Of a DNA stretch of 64,000 nt, positions 12,068 to 24,400 are shown in pieces. Below the pieces are notes generated by a model. It did not search any database. It was not told where the DNA came from and worked only from the letters and a program-made list of their open reading frames with translations. The DNA comes from Vesta saturnalis (lineage: Eukaryota; Arthropoda; Insecta; Coleoptera; Lampyridae), in NCBI GenBank assembly GCA_036346205.1, contig JARFJB010002198.1, positions 1,821,001 to 1,885,000 of the forward strand. The letters run 5' to 3'. The number at the start of each line of letters is the position of its first letter. Positions within the stretch are counted from its first letter, which is position 1. The position numbers and the translations under genes are program-made.

Positions 12068-12385
12068 TCACGTTTAAAACTTCATGTAAGAGAACGGTTA
12101 ATAGACATCTATTGTAGATGCTAGTGTAAAAACAATTCTGTAAAAATATGGATAATATAGTTTAATCATTTTCAATCATATTTATTTAATTTTTAGATTT
12201 ATTTTGTTTTATGTTAAGAAACTAAACTTAAGAAATTAAATTTTGTTTAATATGTGTACGCATTTTCTTATAAAATTAATCATTATTCAAATATTTAAAA
12301 ATATTTAGCTAACATTTAAATTCTACTTTAGGAATTTTTGCCGCTAAATTATACGTTGTTTCAAAATATTGCCTAGAACATCATT
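12068..12385. repeat. Diverged dispersed repeat, copy 2
   Basis: Partner of 10308-10632. It ends next to a (TG)-rich stretch, while copy 1 lacks that tail. Confidence 0.75.
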
Positions 12386-12557
12386 AATGTGTGTGTGCTT
12401 GTACGGGTTTGTGTGAGTGTGTGGGTTTGTGTGTGTATGTGGGTTTTGTGGAGGCAGTGGAGCATGTTGAAATGTAGGAGTGTGTGGATGAGGTAAAAAT
12501 AGACGAGGCGTTTGATTGGGAGCGTGTACGTGAGGATGGTGGTGGCGAGGGTGTGTG

Positions 12558-12606
<49 letters not shown>
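12386..12606. repeat. (TG)n-rich tract with pure (GT)n core at 12560-12606
   Basis: Imperfect TGTGTG/GTGGG text from 12388, followed by about 47 bp of pure GT repeat. The His/Thr-rich and Val/Cys-rich frames over it are artefacts of the repeat. Confidence 0.93.
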
Positions 12607-12607
<1 letters not shown>

Positions 12608-13397
12608 GTGAGTGTAGGTGTAGGTGGACGGGCGGCGTCGGGGGTTGAAGATACATCCGTTACGGTAGCACAGTGGGGACCGTGCTTAACCATCGCGGTT
12701 GTTGTTAATAAGGTTTTGAAGATGGTGTAAAGAAAGAATTTGTTTCGGGTTTCCGCCGAGGCGCAGTCTCACACCCCGAGGAATTAAGACTTGGAAATCA
12801 GAGACTCAAATAGGAAAAAGGAGAAAAAACAAGTGTTAAAATAAAAACTAAGTGGAAGTTAATGGATCGCTATTGCGCTTTCTTACTCGACGTCCCGACA
12901 TCTATTACGGCAAACCTCGAGCGTAGCAACCACCGGTAGTACCTTATTTGGCTATCTTTGAAGTCAACCTCCAAAGGCCAACCTTACGATTGACACGAGG
13001 TGATTCGTATAACATATGGGAGGTGTAAACCTGACTTAAAAGTAACCCTTATTGTGCATTTACTATTTTATCTGTTTACTTATGACCGACTAACGATAAT
13101 AAAATATCTGTGTTTCTTTATTCTCCTTTATGTAATATGTGTTCATTATTTATGTGAGGTTGAATACGATTTTTTGTGAATCAATATTAAGCATTTGAAG
13201 TTAATCATTTATGACAATCGTATCCAATCCAATCCAATTCACCACATCGTTTGAATGTTTTATGTGAGGTCACTTTACGATGTTAAAATTTATGTCAAGA
13301 GTTTATTGAAGCAAATTATATGGTTTATTAATTGTTTATTGATTTATTTAGGCATAAAACGATAATTTTCTAGAAATGCCTAACAAAGGGATCTAGC
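12607..13397. other. Unassigned; GC-richer patch 12607-12990
   Basis: About 380 bp are visibly richer in GC than the surroundings (blocks such as GGGCGGCGTCGGGGG and CGACGTCCCGACATC). No ORF or known TE motif was found. The remainder to 13397 is ordinary AT-rich sequence. Confidence 0.4.
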
Positions 13398-13474
13398 TGT
13401 AAAAGGTCTAGGTATTCTATACAAACAGTTGCAACTGCACGATTGTTATATTCTATGGTTTTAGTCAGAAATGA
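13398..13474 (+). repeat. Left direct repeat of Copia element
   Basis: Matches 16630-16705 with two small differences. It overlaps the start of the protease frame. Confidence 0.85.
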
Positions 13475-16454
13475 AAGCGTTAGTAATCAAGGAAATGCTA
13501 ATCTTACAGAGGAAGATGACATCTCTTTTATAGCATTCTCAGCAGAACAAACTCATTCGTGTGAACCAAATGAAATTTGTTTTATTATTGATTCAGGAGC
13601 GACAAATCATCTTGTATGTTCCGAAGTAAGAAAATATATGGTTAAAATTGATAAAATAAAGCCAATGGGAATAAAAGTAGCAGATGGTAGAATGGTAATG
13701 ACTAGTGAAAGACTTATTAAAGCTATATTCAGGTAACACAAACATAAATTTAGAAGTTCTAATAATTGATGATTTTGCCTATACCTTGCTGTCAGTTCCA
13801 AAAATTATCAATGCAGGATTCAGAGTTATTTTTGAGAAGAACTATGCAAAAATAATGAAAAATAATTTTAAACTTGTTTGTGAATATTATAAATATTTGT
13901 TCACTGTAAAACCAAATTGAAAAATCAGAAAATGTAATGTTATCAAAAAAAAACAAAAATCACAATCTTTGGCATGTGCGTTTAGGTCATGTTAATAGGA
14001 GAGGACTGCAATTACTTGGACTGCCTTTTGCTCAAGAAATTTGTGATTCCTGTCAGAAGGGAAAGTCAACTAGACTACCATTTAAAGATGTTAAACACCC
14101 ACGTTCATCAAGAATTGGACAGTTATTACACTGTGATGTTTGGGGATCTTCTAAAGAACCTATGTTGTCAGGAGAGCGATATTATCTTTCAATAACAGAG
14201 GATTTTTCCCATTTTACTTATGTATACTTGCTAAAAGAGAAGCGTGAAACGGTGTCACATTTAGTTAATTATATAGAAAACATGAAGACTGAGGGAGTGT
14301 TAGTTTCTCGCATTAGATCTGACCGTGGTGGAGAATTTTCCTCCAATTACTTTAAAGACTATTGTTTCAAACATGGCATAACCCAAGAGTTTACTGCAGG
14401 TCATACGCCGCAACAAAATCCAGTATCTGAGCGTTTAAATCGTACCATTTTAGATAAAGTTCGGACCATGTTCATTGATACCAATCTTCCTAAACACCTT
14501 TGGGGTGAAGCAGTTCGAACAGCAGTGTATCAAATAAATAGAACCCCCACGGTAGCTCTACAAGGAGAAGTACCAACAAAAATATTTTTAGGAAAATTAG
14601 ACTTATCTAAGCTTAGAATATTCGGATCAAAAGTATGGTATCATCTACTACCTAGAAAAGATAAATTGGAACCAAGAGCCAGTGAAGCCAGGTTAGTTGG
14701 TTATTGTGGTTCTGGCTACAGACTATGGGACCAAGATAGGAATAAAATAATTATTTCTAGGGACTTGAAATTTGATGAAACAAACATTGTATATAATGTA
14801 TTCAAAACTGAATCACCTGAATATTTTCTTCAAAATAAAAAGGATAATGAATGTATGCAAGAAAAATCAGACAATGAAGAAACTCAAAGTGAAAATCAAG
14901 TCGAAAATGAAGAAGAAAATAATAAACATTCTGAAGCTGAAAACCAAAAGGAACCGAAAAGAGTTTCAAAATTACCGAAAAAATATGAAGATTATGAGGT
15001 GTATTATAATTATTGCCTGTATGCCTCAACTGATCCAGTAACTTATGAGGCGGCAATACAAACAACGGAATGGGAACAGGCAATCAAAACTGAAATAAAA
15101 TGTCTTGAAAAAATGAACACTTGGTCAGAAGTTACAAAAATACCCAGTAACCAACCAGTCATAAACACAAGATGGGTACAAAATCGTATGGTACACAAAA
15201 GGCCCGTTTAGTCGCTAAGGGTTACGAAGAAGAAATTTTCTCTGATATTTATTCACCTGTAGCTAAAATGGCAAGTATTCGAATTTTACTGTCACTAGCT
15301 TTAAATAATAACTGGAAAGTGTATCAACTGGATATTCCGTCTGCTTTTATTAATGGAGTTTTATTACATGATGTATTTATTTACTGTCCAAAAGGGTACA
15401 AAGGAAGAGAAATATTAAAACTTAATAAATCGTTATACGGACTCAAAGGATCACTAAAGTGCTGGAACAACCGATTCAACGAATTTGCAGTCAAAATTGG
15501 TTTGCAAAGTTCCAAAAGTGATTGCTGTGTGTACATCAAGCAAAATGTGTTTATGTTGCTTTGGGTTGATGACATCATAATGTGCGGAGATAGTGCCTGA
15601 GTTACAGAAGTGATAGAATTTTTGAAACATGAGTTTAATGCCAAAAATCTTGGTTTTGTTAATAGCTTTTTAGGAATCGATTTTGAATGTGAGAAAAATC
15701 AAATGCGCATCTCACAAAAATCTCTGATTGAAAAGGTATTCAAAAAATTTAATATGTCAGATTGTAAAACCAGTAAAACCCCAATGGAACCTGGTTTTCA
15801 AGTACATAAAACTGATGATGAAATGTGTGCGTCTGTACCCTACAGACAATTAATTGGGAGTCTCATGTACATTGCTTTAGGCAGCCGTCCAGATATAATG
15901 TATTCAATATCCTATTTAAGTCAATTTCTTGACTCTCCTAATCCTATTTTGTGGAAAGCTGCAAAACGTCATAACATATTTAAAAGATACCATTAATTTT
16001 TGTCTGGTTTATGAAAAGAATATTGAAAGTAAAACAATATGTGCCTATTCTGACTCAGACTGGGCTGCAAATGTCCGGTGGCATAGTTTATTTCTTAGGT
16101 AACCCTGTCGCCTGGTTTTCCCGAAAACAGGATACAGTGTCTCTAAGCAGCACAGAAGGAGAATACATTTCATCAACAGTGACCTGTTGTGAATTACTAT
16201 TTGTAAAAACCTTAGCTGAAGAGCTATTAAATACAAAAATTACTGATTGTGTCCTATATTTAGATAATCCAGGAGCAATTAGCATTGCAAAAAATTCATT
16301 TAAAGGTAAGAGGTCAAAACACATTGATACCAAATACCACTTCATAAGAAATTTAGTTGATAAAAAGGTAATTAGTCTACAATATGTTAACACTAAAGAA
16401 AATCATGCCGATATTTTTACAAAGGCCTCTACAAGTCAAATTTTTTCGATATAA
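13443..16454 (+). pseudogene. Copia pol: protease, integrase, RT, RNase H
   Basis: Domains run in Copia order. Protease has IIDSGATNHL near 13590. The GAG-pre-integrase zinc region is LWHVRLGHVNRRG...CDSCQKGK (13967-14065). The integrase core has HCDVWG (about 14135), DRGGEF (about 14325) and an N-R-T-I block. Then come an acidic linker and RT, with ARLVAKGYEEE (15205), QLDIPSAFING (about 15330), and LLWVDDIIM (15555), a WVDD variant of the usual YVDD. RNase H has GGIVYFLGNPVAWFSRKQ (16080). Frames break near 13700, 15200, 15600 (in-frame TGA) and 16000. Integrase and early RT form one intact 424-codon ORF (13937-15211), so decay is moderate. It is not the same lineage as the 6-kb relic. Confidence 0.9.
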
Positions 16455-16629
16455 AAAAATTAATTCGAATCGAAAAATAACTGGAATTGGATACACTTTT
16501 TTTAGAAAATTTTTGTTCTTTTTTTTAAATTGTATAATGTTCAAAATACTTAATCTTAATATCTTCTGTATCTATAAGGAAATATTTAAACTTTGTTAAC
16601 AATTGACTAGTTGCAGTTGAGAGGGTGTG

Positions 16630-16705
16630 TAAAAGGTCTGTATTCTATACAAACAGTTGCAACTGCATGATTGTTATATTCTATGGTTTTAGTCAGAAAT
16701 GAAAT
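16630..16705 (+). repeat. Right direct repeat of Copia element
   Basis: Second copy of 13398-13474, lying about 175 bp after the RNase H stop, as expected for a 3' LTR portion. Confidence 0.85.
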
Positions 16706-17456
16706 GTAAGGTTATATGTATTATAATCACATTTGTATTTAATGTGTTATAATATAGCCCTAACCATGTGTTTGTTTAATATAGTCGCGGCAAACTCTTT
16801 TCCAATGTGGGGATAAACGTCAGCGCTTGACATTGCCAAACGTATGAAATTCGACGTCAACATAATACTTAGGTTATATTGTTTACATTTATTTTGAAAA
16901 TTAGTTTTTGATGGAAATACTCGTTCGCAACTAAGTAACAATACTTTTAACAGTTCTTAGATCAATACAAATGACACAAGGATTTGTTATGAAAAGAACA
17001 GTTGTTTTTATAATAGAACAATGCAAGCCACACGAATCGAAAATCTCAAAATGTGGAAAACGTCAAAATTAGAAGTTATGTGTAAACAGAAGAGCTGACA
17101 ACATTGTAATTTATTCGGCAGTTCTCACAACCCAACAACGTGTATTTCACTAACATAGATATATCATTTGTAATTATCAGGGTTATTATGGAAGTTGGTA
17201 TGTTAAGTTTGTAAATGCGGGCGTAATGTGGTCTTTATAGCACGGAAATTTCATTGATGCTAAGCAGCATGATTGACAGCAAACACATGACATGATATAT
17301 AATAGCAATATCACAGTATCTTAGTAACAACAAATTAGCCTACTGTCGACTTTATTTCACTGCATTTGCATTTAAAAACTTGCCGAAAATACTGAACCTT
17401 TTTAATATTTTGTTCCAGTTTCATGGTGCAAAATAAAATAAAACATTGTATGTACC
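16706..17456. other. Intergenic, no feature seen
   Basis: No supported gene or repeat apart from short chance ORFs. Confidence 0.5.
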
Positions 17457-17458
17457 AC

Positions 17459-17552
17459 GGGCATAATTGATTATGGCTCAGGAATATAAAAGCCCTCCGC
17501 TTCGCGTCGGGCTTTTAACATTCCCTCGAGCCATAATCTTCTGATTATGCCC
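17459..17552. repeat. 94-bp imperfect palindrome
   Basis: GGGCATAAT...GATTATGGCTC on the left pairs with GAGCCATAATC...ATTATGCCC on the right, and AAAAGCCC pairs with GGGCTTTT around a central CTCCGCTTCGCGTC. The two arms are about 45 bp each with few mismatches. It could be a foldback MITE core or a cruciform-forming site. No target duplication was found. Confidence 0.9.
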
Positions 17553-17616
17553 TTAATACATAAATATCTATTAATTAATTCCAATACTAGCTGGAGCCTG
17601 CGTCGGTAAGAATATA

Positions 17617-19220
17617 CACTCACGGACAAAATTATCGAATATTTTTAAATATTCATAATTTCTTTTTGCAAAAATAAATTATGATGAATCAAGTCATTCA
17701 TATACTGTGAATTACGAAAAACAGTTTATTTTAGAATATTTCAGTGCACAATCTTAACTTGTCAGAAGCAAATCGTAAAAAAATAGTGCTAAATTTTATG
17801 GAAATTAGGGATATATACTTTATACTTAAATGCTACTTGGATAACACGTGCAAGTCTTTTGATTAAAATTAGAGCATAGTTAGTAACGAGTATTACCCCC
17901 TCGAGCTCTAATTACTGCTTGCATTCTTTTCGGCATGCGGCTGAGTAGAGTTTGGATATATTATTGAGGAATTGCGTTCCACTCATCTTGTTCAGTAATC
18001 CAAAACTGTTGTACTTGGAATTGGATTTCTTCATCGTATGCGGCGTTTAAGATAATCCCACATATATTCTATTGGATTTAAGTCGGGGCTATACGGTGGC
18101 CAATCTAATCTTTGAATCTGGACAGCTTCAAGGTAATTAGTCACTACGCCAGCTGCATACGGTCGAGCATTATCGTGCATTTATATGAATCTTTCGTATC
18201 CAATATGGCCAACATAAGGCAACACATGTTATTGCAGGATGTTTTCTATAGAAGAGTCACTAGTCATTTGTCCAATCACTTCCACGAGTTCGATGCGTCC
18301 CTCCCAACTAACACCTCCCCAGAGCATTATACCGCCACCTCCAAAACTAACGGTGTTTATGAGATTGCAGCTGGCGTACCTTTCCCCAACTCTTCTGTAG
18401 ACGTAATTTCGTCCATCTGGCTTCTATAACTGAATTCTGGCCTCATCCGTGAAGGGAACATTTTTCTAGTTCTCGATATCCCACTGAATATGTATTCTGG
18501 AAAATTCTAATCGACGAGTTTGGTGATTGTGGAGAAGACGTGGAACTTTGGCGGGCCGTTTTGGCTTTAAACCTATTTCTTTTAATCTTCGCCCGACTGT
18601 TTTTGTACTCTCATTAATCTGTTTTACATTTAGTAGGCCATTTTTGAGATGCGTCTAAGTCAATGTGCGATTTCGTGTAGAATTAAGTATCAAAAATCGA
18701 TCATCAATTGCTGTTGTACACCTCTTGCGCCCTTGACCGGGTTTACGTACGAAATTTCCAGTCTCTTGATACCTTTTTAAAACATTCGATACTGTAGATT
18801 GACCTATCCTGAGACGTCGTAAGATATCTTTTTGTTTGTATCCTTCGTTATATAGAGTTACAATCTGTACCGCTTCAGTTTCATTGCAGTATCTAACTGG
18901 TGGCATACTGCTGTTTTCAATAGAGAAAAACACTATTCACTAATACTTAGTCAATTACACCACAAGAACTTAATTTCGAGCTTAATTCACTATAATGGAC
19001 AAAACTCTTAAAATATTTAATGAATTGTTTTTGATCAAATGCGCGAGAGACAATAATATGCGCCATTAATGTCAATTAAACTTCAAAATATTTTAAAACA
19101 AGTTAGTAACCAGCCTACTAGATGACTAACATCAGCACATGCAAGTTTACGACGAATTTTTAAAATTATTTTGAAATAGTAGTTATTACAAAAAATGTTT
19201 GATCATTTTGTCCATGAGTG
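17617..19220 (-). mobile_element. Tc1-like transposon with TIRs and TA target duplication
   Basis: The left end is TA then CACTCACGGACAAAATTATC. The right end, read inward, is TA then CACTCATGGACAAAATGATC. The TA duplications are at 17615-17616 and 19221-19222. The length, 1604 bp, is typical for Tc1 elements. The transposase is on the minus strand. Confidence 0.92.
17880..18906 (-). pseudogene. Tc1 transposase (DD34E type), frameshifted
   Basis: The ATG at 18906 starts MPPVRYCNETEAVQIV, an HTH/paired-like domain with IGQSTVSNVLKRYQETG and the linker RKPGQGRKR. Only this first domain (to about 18655) is in one frame. Past frameshifts the catalytic blocks remain: PFTDEAR (first Asp, about 18450), FMHDNARPYAAG (second Asp, about 18160) and PPYSPDLNPIEYMW (Glu, about 18080). 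The reading ends ARGGNTRY and stops at 17880, as in insect Tc1 proteins. All three catalytic residues persist although the frame is broken in several places, so loss of function came from indels, or the assembly has indel errors. Confidence 0.9.
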
Positions 19221-19254
19221 TATGTACAAATATTCTGATTTTCTTATTTTAAGT

Positions 19255-19900
19255 TTATGTAGTGTTTCCAATTTTGAATTTTATTATACATAACAAACAA
19301 AATACACCCACGTACCACACAAAATTAAAAAACACCGGACTAAAGAAAATTTCTAACATATATACCATCAGCGAGTAACGCTTCGTTGCTAATCTGCTGA
19401 AAGTGAAAGTGAAAGCGAAAGTTATGAAAGTTATCAAACATACGTAGGGCTACGGCAGAATTGTCCCAACGTTTGTATTTTATATTAGCTAAATGTTCTT
19501 TAAAGCGAATTTTGATAGGTCGTTTAGTTTGCCCCACATATATTTGTTCACAATTTTTACAATTAATCTCATATTCCCGACCTATCCTTCTTATCCACTT
19601 TATCTTTTGGATTGCCTAAAAAAGTTTGCAAACTATTATCTGAAGTAGTGACTGTTTTCAAATTAATTTTGGAAAAGATTTTAGGTAGACCTTTTGTATA
19701 AGCAGGATAGTTTGGTAACTTTACATACTTTGTTTCTATTTATTCTCTACCGTTACCTAATGTAGTTACGTTTTTAACCCTCATCCTATGTGTTTGTTTC
19801 CTAAGTATATTCATAACCACTTCATCTGAAAATCCATTGTATGCAGCAATTCCTTCAATAGTGTGCAATTCTTTATAATTCATTTAATAGTGCGCAATTC
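19255..19900 (-). pseudogene. Penelope-like retroelement 3' end with GIY-YIG nuclease
   Basis: Read from about 19900 downward: a block like AYNGFSDEVVMNILRKQTHR, then VKNVTTLGNG, then LPNYPAYTKGLPKIFSKINL, then a Cys-containing EYEINCKNCEQIYVGQTKRP (about 19590-19525) and FKEHLANIKY. The YEI...YVGQTKR pattern is the GIY-YIG core of Penelope-like elements (the N-terminal GIY is present as REY). At least two frameshifts and one in-frame stop (near 19740) break it. The reverse transcriptase is missing. It starts only about 35 bp beyond the Tc1 right end. Confidence 0.8.
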
Positions 19901-20589
19901 TTTCTTTTCAGAAGGTATTTGAATTTATGAAGTAGCGGCTTTTTTATTATTGTGTATTCTTTAACGTAATAATTGTCAGAGTTTTGAACAACGTTTGTTT
20001 GGTTTATGTTCGCTATTCATTGCGTGAAGATCAAACTTTGCGTATCTGATTAATATTTTTCCATTGGGTTGGAGATTTGAGTACAGTGAATTCAATAATT
20101 ACTTTTAAGATATCAATTTCATTTAAATTCAGGCAGATTAAATGAAGTAACGTAATGACAGGCATTTAATTAGTTTGAGTAACACTTATTTTCGTTAGTG
20201 TAGCACGCCTTTAGTTATCAAAGCGTGCAGGGGTTTATTTGTAGCCTTTCAGGTGTAGTGCAGATTTGCTGGTTACGGTCCACCTGTGATTGATTGCGTA
20301 CAGGAAATCGAGTTATTTGTGTGTTTAGGCAAGCTGTGAACTTTAAGTAATTAGGCAACACAACCCTTATTTCGACATTTAAACACTGGTGTCTCAATTC
20401 GGTTTTATAACGACTTCAACCCCTATTTTGACTTATGTATGGTATACTATTTTGGAGGTGCAAAATTAATTAACATCTTAACCCACACCCGAACGCTGGC
20501 TAGTCGGTGCAAAAGCCAAGTTTACCTGTTATCCCGTCTTACTACCCGTTTATACCGTAACAACTCATACACTTTTATCACTATTAGAA
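19901..20589. other. Unassigned
   Basis: No coding block is recognised with confidence. A few frames near 20480-20589 could be a decayed extension of the hAT-like fragment that follows. Confidence 0.4.
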
Positions 20590-20957
20590 CGTGCTAACAA
20601 TGCATTAGAAGTAGAAAAACAGGATTAAAAGAAGTAGTTTTAATTACGAACGTAGCAGTAGAAGAAATTCGACAGCTCAGGAACGAATCGAATTATTTGC
20701 AGGTATTAAACAAAGCCCAAGATCTATTTCCAGAAGAGAGCATCGCTCCTAAGCGTAAGCGGAAGCAAATTACTAAAGAAGATTATATCTTAACCGATTA
20801 TGTTCCAAATCCAAGCATAAAATGTCAATATATGGAAACTATAAATTCACTTCTTGCTGAATTTGAAAAAAGATTTGATGGAAATGACGAGTTAATTACT
20901 ACAATTTCAAGTATCGACCCGTTTTATTTGGAGAAACTCCAGTGCCTGTTAACTTAG
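20590..20957 (+). pseudogene. hAT-like (ZMYM1-like) transposase C-terminal fragment
   Basis: After an in-frame break near 20625 a frame is open to 20957. It contains VAVEEIRQLRNESNYLQ, then a basic KRKRKQ block, and FEKRFDGNDELIT then SSIDPFYLEKLQ. These resemble, from memory, the region near the end of hAT-family proteins related to zinc finger MYM-type 1. The upstream text reads LLSLLERANNALEVEK, which fits the same family. Zinc finger and catalytic core are absent. Assignment is tentative. Confidence 0.5.
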
Positions 20958-23479
20958 GTGTGTCACTGCTCACTGTTAAACTTTTCGCGGTAAAAAATTC
21001 TTCTAAATTAAGTATGTTTTTTAGGTATCTCACTACCGTCTATAGAAGAGCTCACAGTCAAAAAAATATTTAAAAAATAAAGACGTAAAAGAACGGGATA
21101 TACATGTAGGTAGCGGACCGCGAAAATTTTATCATTGTAATAAACGTTTGTCAAATCGCCATTGTTACCGCGATATAAAAGATAATTAGTTTTTGATATC
21201 TTTGTAATACGTCGTAATTTGCTAATGTTTTCGGAATAATTTATTTTATGTAAGAAATGTGAGAATGTTTGTAATTGATATTTGAGTAAAGGATGAACAG
21301 AAAAAATGAACATATGTTAGGGTAGAAAAACAGGTGTTCTACCGAAACTGGCGTGACGAATTGTTGAAAATTTCTATACGCGCGATCTTGATGTAAAAAT
21401 GTCACTAGTTAGTAATTAACTACGTCGGTACACACTGCAACCAAAGACGTCTTTGTTTGGTACGTTTGCTTGTTACGGAAGAATGCATATTTTTAAAATT
21501 AAGATCTCAATAATTAACATGAAACTGTTCCAACATAATAATTTTTGTTTTTTTCCTTTGAAAAAATGGGGATTGATTGCGGCAGTTAATTTGAAATAGG
21601 AGGAAAAGTTTAGTTACAGTTAGAGTGTCGGTGGAGCCAGATCGATAGGGTTAATTAAATACCTTCATTGTAAACAGTTTGTCTTTAAAATATTTCTTGT
21701 GTGTACATTTTCTTTTGAATCAGCCAACGCTAATTTGTATTTTCTTTCGGGTCTTAGTTTTAATGTGTTTTTCAATTAATCTATAAATAACAGTCACCCT
21801 TTTTGAAGTTAAACCGCATATGTTAACGATTTGTGTCTATGATCAATTAAAGGAATTCAAGTGTAAGTAGGTATTTTTATATAAATTAAGGCTGGCAGCA
21901 AATAATTGTACAAACCTATACAACGTATTAAAAATCGAGTATTGCCTTGCAAAGGTATCTTATTCGCACGCGGGCTCATTGAGCTGAAATCTGCTAAAAT
22001 AAAAGACAGTACAGGGCTCCATCACTCTTGTATTTGTGTGAATTAGCATTGCTGTTTATATTTATATTTATGTAGAGGTGGTCGTGGGTGAACAGGTACA
22101 GGATACCGCTTGGTTATTAATTGTAGGAGGCAATTGTCAAGTGGGCACATACTCCCGGGTCCAGATGATATTAAACACCTTGAATTTTATTTTTATTTTA
22201 TGAATGTGTAACCTAAGCAAGGGACGCTGTATTTTTCTAACGCACCCAAACTTATATATCGGTCACGATGTTATGATCTATTTATAACTTACTCTTGTAA
22301 GGCTTCGCTTAATGAGTTTTTTTGTGTCAGTTTGTTAAGTAGAATTGCTTGCCTGCGAACTAATTTCTCTTTATATGTAATTTAAAATAAATTTTCGTAT
22401 GTATTTTGTGCTTTAGTAGTCACTAAACAATTGTGTACGTGTAAATTCCTTGTCTATTTTCTTTTGTCCTTGCCTATACCTGTGCAATTTTACTGTTGTA
22501 TTTTATATGTATCGTAATTTGCCTTATTGTTTTATGTGCTTATTTACTTAAAGACCGGCATGATTGGTTTTAAAGGGCCACATGTATTGCGATTTTTATT
22601 CTGATTATTTATGACACAATTGTGGGTGCGACTACATGTTTTTTTTTATTGTGTTTATGTGTAACTAAACTGCTTTTTATTTATTTTTCTCTCGATGTTA
22701 TAATTTTGTACGCACTTTAACCAGATTTAATGGTGTTTTGTTATATATTTAACCCTTTCATTTTTGTTTTTGTGTTATTTGATTTATTAATGTACTTGTG
22801 CAACTACTTATTTATGAATAAAGTGGGTTTTGTTGGTGGTTCTTTCCCACTATATTAACGGGCTGAACCGCCATGGTGCAAAGCTCGTTAATTTTAATTT
22901 GAGTATTTTCATTGTTTACCTGCCCCACATGATGCAACACTTAACCTCGTCCTGCCTATCTCAGTCAAATAGCACAACGTACCTACCACCAGACGACCAC
23001 TTCGGTTGATCAGATTTGAGGTTAGCGAGTAATTAAATATCAGGCTTGTAAATAAATTCTAATGTTTTAATTATTGCCAGGAAAGTCAAGTAAGGCAAGA
23101 AATTAATTTGAGTAATAGTAACATTATTGTCAGTAAAGTTAATATAAATCACTTAGCGATTGTTTTGTTCTTGAATTTGCAATCTTGCAAATAAGTTCAA
23201 ATTACACTTTTCAAGATAGCGTAGCTGGAGGACGCTACATGCTTAAAGTACTTTACAGTCAAAGTGAAGCCCTTAACTCGAATAAATAGACCACAAAGGT
23301 ATTCAATGATTCATCAGGGAGTAGCAAATATTGTACATTAAGCTTTTGAGAGATGTATTTTTGCACAAATTTAATGATAGAAAAAACAGGCAATTATTTT
23401 AAAAACAAATCTTTAAGGTAGAGTTTGATTATAGTTTTATTTTGTTTAACTATTTAATTTCTACAATAAAGCTTCTTTT
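20958..23479. other. 2.5 kb without a recognisable gene
   Basis: No ORF above about 100 codons and no TE protein seen. Text near 22840-22880 (GGGCTGAACCGCCATGG) and T-rich stretches could belong to an LTR-type or other unrecognised repeat, but I cannot support a call. Confidence 0.4.
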
Positions 23480-23578
23480 TCATTCTTTAGTGATTACATA
23501 AATCAAAATATGTTTGTCCTTGCCCCATCTGAAAATAAAACCTGGTACAGGGCATATGTAAATTATAAACTGAACTTG

Positions 23579-23627
<49 letters not shown>

Positions 23628-24400
23628 TTGAAAATGATTTTGGCGTATCGTATTACTGGCTACATTTATTCCCCAACGCAATTCTTCTAAATTATCAACC
23701 TCAGTTGAATGGACAAGGCCTTTCATAGGGCCCCATGAATAATAATCCAGTCCGGTGATCGTGCTGGCCAGGCTATCGGTCCCTACCGCCTATCCATCTT
23801 CCCAGATAATTTTCATCGGACCAATTTTGCACTCTTCGGCTAGAATGAACTGATACTAGGAAGTTCATTTTCAAATAAATATGGGTATCGGTTAACATTC
23901 AGACGAGCGGATATCTCAATAGCCAATTAGTTGACTTACAAAATTCCAGCCTATAAATTGATAGAAAACCTGTTTTGAAAATTGCTTCGTCTAACCATGT
24001 GAGGGTTGGTGTCCGCCAAATAATGGGTATTACATACATTAAACATTCCGTTTACAGTGAACGTTGCTATGTCAGACCACAAAATACCGACATCCAAATT
24101 ATTTAAAATCCATTAGCTAAACTGAATTCTAAGTTGAAAATCCTCTAGTTTTAAGGCTTGCACTGTTTGATAGTGGAAGATATAAAGTCCCTGCATTTGT
24201 GTCATTATTCTTAGCTAAAATTAATAATTTTTATGATTTTAATAGGGGGCTCTTAAAATTCTTGCAATTACCGTTGATCCGGGTATGTTCTTTATTGTAT
24301 CACACGATCTTAGGCTTACTTGTGGATGTTATTCAATTCCTTGAAGGGTATTTTCTTAGTTATGAGCTCTTATTGACCAAGTGACTCAGGTACTCACCGT
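23480..24400 (-). pseudogene. DUF4817-type transposase relic (copy B)
   Basis: Minus strand, frameshifted. In order from 24200 downward: YHYQTVQALKLEDFQLRIQF, ILWSDIATFTVNGMFNV with the first catalytic Asp near 24090, TNPHMVRRSNFQNRFSIN near 23990, and PARSPDW with a HGAL block near 23740. A (TA)n array interrupts the 3' part at 23580-23624. The second Asp is not recognisable. No terminal repeats were found, so this is old. Confidence 0.72.
23580..23624. repeat. (TA)n microsatellite
   Basis: A pure TA run of about 45 bp inside the DUF4817-type relic. Confidence 0.97.

Larger units (their letters stand above)
13398..16705 (+). mobile_element. Ty1/Copia retrotransposon without gag
   Basis: A near-complete Copia pol is bracketed by a direct repeat of about 75 bp (13398-13474 and 16630-16705), with blocks TATACAAACAGTTGCAACTG and TATTCTATGGTTTTAGTCAG in both. 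The repeat may be the remains of the LTRs or a shared LTR fragment. The gag region, primer site and most of the 5' LTR are missing, because protease starts immediately after the left repeat. Canonical TG...CA LTR ends were not identified. Confidence 0.85.

Noticed and set aside
12373..12730. His/Thr/Pro-rich minus-strand and Val/Cys-rich plus-strand frames
   Set aside because: They are translations of the (TG)n tract.
13398..16705. Endogenous virus
   Set aside because: The domain order (protease, integrase, RT, RNase H) and lack of env are those of Ty1/Copia.
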